This document shows positions 6,259 through 7,642 of a DNA stretch of 7,642 bases, piece after piece. The notes beneath the pieces were generated by a model, which saw only the letters and a program-made list of their open reading frames with translations, was not told where the DNA came from and searched no databases. Positions within the stretch are counted from its first letter, which is position 1. Each line of letters opens with the position of its first letter. The position numbers and the translations under genes are program-made. This stretch comes from Planctomycetota bacterium (GTDB taxonomy: Bacteria; Planctomycetota; SZUA-567): the NCBI GenBank assembly GCA_020861125.1, contig JAJBSZ010000009.1, positions 1 through 7,642 of the forward strand. The letters run 5' to 3'.

Positions 6259-6265
6259 TCCTGCC

Positions 6266-7348
6266 ATGAAAATCTTCATCGCCGGCGACCGCTACTTCCG
6301 GCCGGACATCGTCGAACAGGGCCTGGCCGGGATTATCGCCGACCCGGGCATCGCCTACGAGGGCGTCCTCCTCCCCTATCCGGTGGATCACCTGCCGCTG
6401 GCGGACGACACGGTTATTCCTTCCGGCATGGCCTGGGACACGAACGCCGATGCGAACTACGGGGCTGAGGGGGTGCGCGAATATTACGGCGACACCCGAG
6501 CGTTGGCCGGGCGGATCACCGACGCGGAGATTCTCGTCATCCATGGCGCGGCCCTGCCTGCCGCCGTGTTGCAGGAGGCGCCGGCGCTGCGGCTCATCGC
6601 CTGTCTTCGGGGCGGCCCGGTGAATATCGACGTGCGCTATGCCCGGGAACGGGGCATCCGCTTTACCAATTCGCCCGGGAAAAACGCCCAGGGAGTGGCG
6701 GAATTCACCGTCGGGCTCATCCTGTCGCACCTGCGGCACATTCCGGAAGGGGTCTTCGGTATCCGGGGGGGGAAATACATCCAGCGCTTCGGCGACTATG
6801 ACCAGACCGGCGGTGAACTGGCGGGCAAAACCTGCGGCCTTATCGGCTGCGGCGCTATCGGCCGGCGCCTCGCCGCCATCCTGCAGGGCTTTGGCTGCAC
6901 GGTGGTGGCGTATGATCCAAACCTCGACCCGGCGGCGATGGCGACTCTCGGAATACAACCGGCAACCATGGCGGAGCTCCTCGCCGTGTCGGACATCGTG
7001 TCGGTCCATGCCCGCGGCGGCGACACCCTGCTGGGGGCGCGGGAATTCGCCCGGATGCGGCCGGGTTCGCTGTTTGTCAACACCGCCCGGGGGAAGCTGG
7101 TGGACCACCAGGCGCTTCTCGACGGCCTGCGCCGGGGCCGGCCGGGCGGTGCGGCGCTGGATGTCATCGGGGGCGAGCCCTTCGCCTTTTACCGGGAAAT
7201 GGCCAAGCTGCCCACCGTCACCCTGACGCCCCATATGGCGGGGGTGAGCCGGGAAACGGTCGGGCGGGGGATCGCCATGATCGGCGAAGAGATCCGCCGC
7301 TTCCTCGCGGGACAGCCCCTCCGGTATGAAACCGGGACGACGGTATAG
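6266..7348 (+). CDS. D-isomer-specific 2-hydroxyacid dehydrogenase (phosphoglycerate dehydrogenase-like)
   Basis: The 360-residue cytosolic enzyme should interconvert a D-2-hydroxy acid and its 2-keto acid with NAD(H). The substrate domain (about 1-140 and the C-terminal end) contains the CLRGGPVNID loop (113-122). The Rossmann domain starts near 186 with GCGAIG (194-199), a GxGxxG dinucleotide site, and D217 at the end of the second strand favours NAD over NADP. The catalytic set is complete: R275 in NTARGK, E304 in GGEP and H323 in TPHMAG. It is slightly longer than the usual 310-345 residues because the N-terminal part is extended, and it lacks the ACT regulatory domain of many SerA enzymes, so serine synthesis is not assumed. 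A probable TRAP transporter binding-protein gene begins 57 bases downstream on the same strand, pointing to catabolism of an imported hydroxy or sugar acid. The exact substrate cannot be read from sequence. Confidence 0.92.
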   Translation: MKIFIAGDRYFRPDIVEQGLAGIIADPGIAYEGVLLPYPVDHLPLADDTVIPSGMAWDTNADANYGAEGVREYYGDTRALAGRITDAEILVIHGAALPAAVLQEAPALRLIACLRGGPVNIDVRYARERGIRFTNSPGKNAQGVAEFTVGLILSHLRHIPEGVFGIRGGKYIQRFGDYDQTGGELAGKTCGLIGCGAIGRRLAAILQGFGCTVVAYDPNLDPAAMATLGIQPATMAELLAVSDIVSVHARGGDTLLGAREFARMRPGSLFVNTARGKLVDHQALLDGLRRGRPGGAALDVIGGEPFAFYREMAKLPTVTLTPHMAGVSRETVGRGIAMIGEEIRRFLAGQPLRYETGTTV

Positions 7349-7394
7349 GCGTAGTCCTCCCTTCCCTTCGAATGGCACACACCGGCCTCTTTCC

Positions 7395-7400
7395 AGGAGA
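7395..7400 (+). promoter_or_regulatory. Ribosome binding site of the secreted-protein gene
   Basis: AGGAGA lies 5 bases before ATG 7406, a strong Shine-Dalgarno match that fixes the start. Confidence 0.8.
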
Positions 7401-7405
7401 ACACG

Positions 7406-7642
7406 ATGCGAAATCGGACTGCACCACGTTGGGTTGCCGCTGCCGCGGCGGCGTTGATCGCGGCCATGGGTTTCTCTGCCGTCCCGGCGGCCGACGTCAG
7501 CCTGGCCCATAACGGCACGGAAATAAGCCCCTGGGAAGGGGGCGCGCAGGCGGCGCTGCGCCATCTGGAGGAGGCTTCCGGCGGCGCCTACACGGGCCGG
7601 TCCTATTCCAACGGCGTCCGGTTCCAATCCAACTGGGAAATC
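7406..7642 (+). CDS. Secreted protein, probable TRAP transporter solute-binding subunit (5' part only)
   Basis: Seventy-nine residues are present before the window ends. A signal peptide is clear: basic start MRNRTAPR, an Ala-rich hydrophobic core (about 9-24) and a VPA-A cleavage region near residues 26-29, so the protein is exported to the periplasm. The mature start, VSLAHNGTEISPWEGGAQ, followed by LRHLEEASGG and a YSNG turn, follows the DctP pattern (hydrophobic strand, H.G...SPW, long helix ending in a ..TGG turn, then PNG). DctP-type proteins capture carboxylates for sodium-driven TRAP permeases. The PNG-QLG step is altered here (SNGVRFQ), so the assignment is moderate. It sits 57 bases after the dehydrogenase gene with no terminator between them, suggesting one transcript; the permease genes would be expected beyond the window. 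Confidence 0.68.
   Translation, partial: MRNRTAPRWVAAAAAALIAAMGFSAVPAADVSLAHNGTEISPWEGGAQAALRHLEEASGGAYTGRSYSNGVRFQSNWEI

Larger units (their letters stand above)
5449..6265. other. 817-base divergent intergenic region
   Basis: It separates the Ser-rich gene (minus) from the dehydrogenase (plus). The left end holds the 5496-5514 dyad. Bases 5515-5880 show no gene. Bases 5884-5946 are strikingly AT-rich with dyads and a plus-strand promoter candidate. Bases 5947-6265 would be a leader of about 310 bases, pyrimidine-rich at 5965-6015, in which I recognise no riboswitch. The open frames here, including the one at 5945-6139, have no ribosome site or protein character. Confidence 0.5.

Noticed and set aside
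5923..6279. Minus-strand frame beginning MKIFMAG, resembling the dehydrogenase start
   Set aside because: The likeness comes from the palindromic ATGAAAATCTTCAT at the dehydrogenase start codon; the rest is not protein-like.
6209..7627. 472-codon minus-strand frame
   Set aside because: It is antisense to the dehydrogenase and the secreted-protein gene and shows no domain.

Overview
The window is GC-rich DNA, probably from a proteobacterium. The gene repertoire (a soluble c-di-GMP enzyme, a sigma-54-like promoter, a probable TRAP transporter gene) is compatible with a Geobacter/Desulfuromonas-type bacterium, but no marker gene fixes this. Four complete genes and one truncated gene can be supported, plus one doubtful reading frame at the left edge. 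No tRNA, rRNA, CRISPR array or insertion sequence was seen.

Left part (1-2576): bases 1-482 hold a minus-strand frame that is open to the window edge and contains a 64-codon-spaced protein repeat of unknown function, possibly frameshifted at its 5' end. Bases 483-961 have no convincing gene. Next comes the most unusual gene (962-2038, minus): a degenerate response-regulator receiver domain fused to what reads as the DNA-recognition (TaqI-like C-terminal specificity) domain of a type IIG or N6-adenine methyltransferase, with no methyltransferase catalytic domain. A 538-base gap follows.

Middle (2577-5448): a PAS-GAF-GGDEF-EAL protein (minus) makes and/or degrades cyclic di-GMP. A good sigma-70-type promoter sits just upstream and decides its start codon. 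Copies of the palindrome ATCCGGAT lie around that promoter. Upstream on the same strand is a small Ser/Gly-rich, probably disordered protein (5197-5448) with two RDxxGRF motifs. It has a strong ribosome binding site and a dyad that doubles as a sigma-54-like promoter.

Right part (5449-7642): an 817-base divergent intergenic region precedes a D-2-hydroxyacid dehydrogenase (6266-7348, plus). After 57 bases comes the start of a secreted protein resembling a TRAP-type solute-binding protein, cut by the window edge. These two look like an operon for uptake and oxidation (or reduction) of a hydroxy or keto acid. The regulatory-looking genes in the left and middle parts share a strand but appear separately transcribed.
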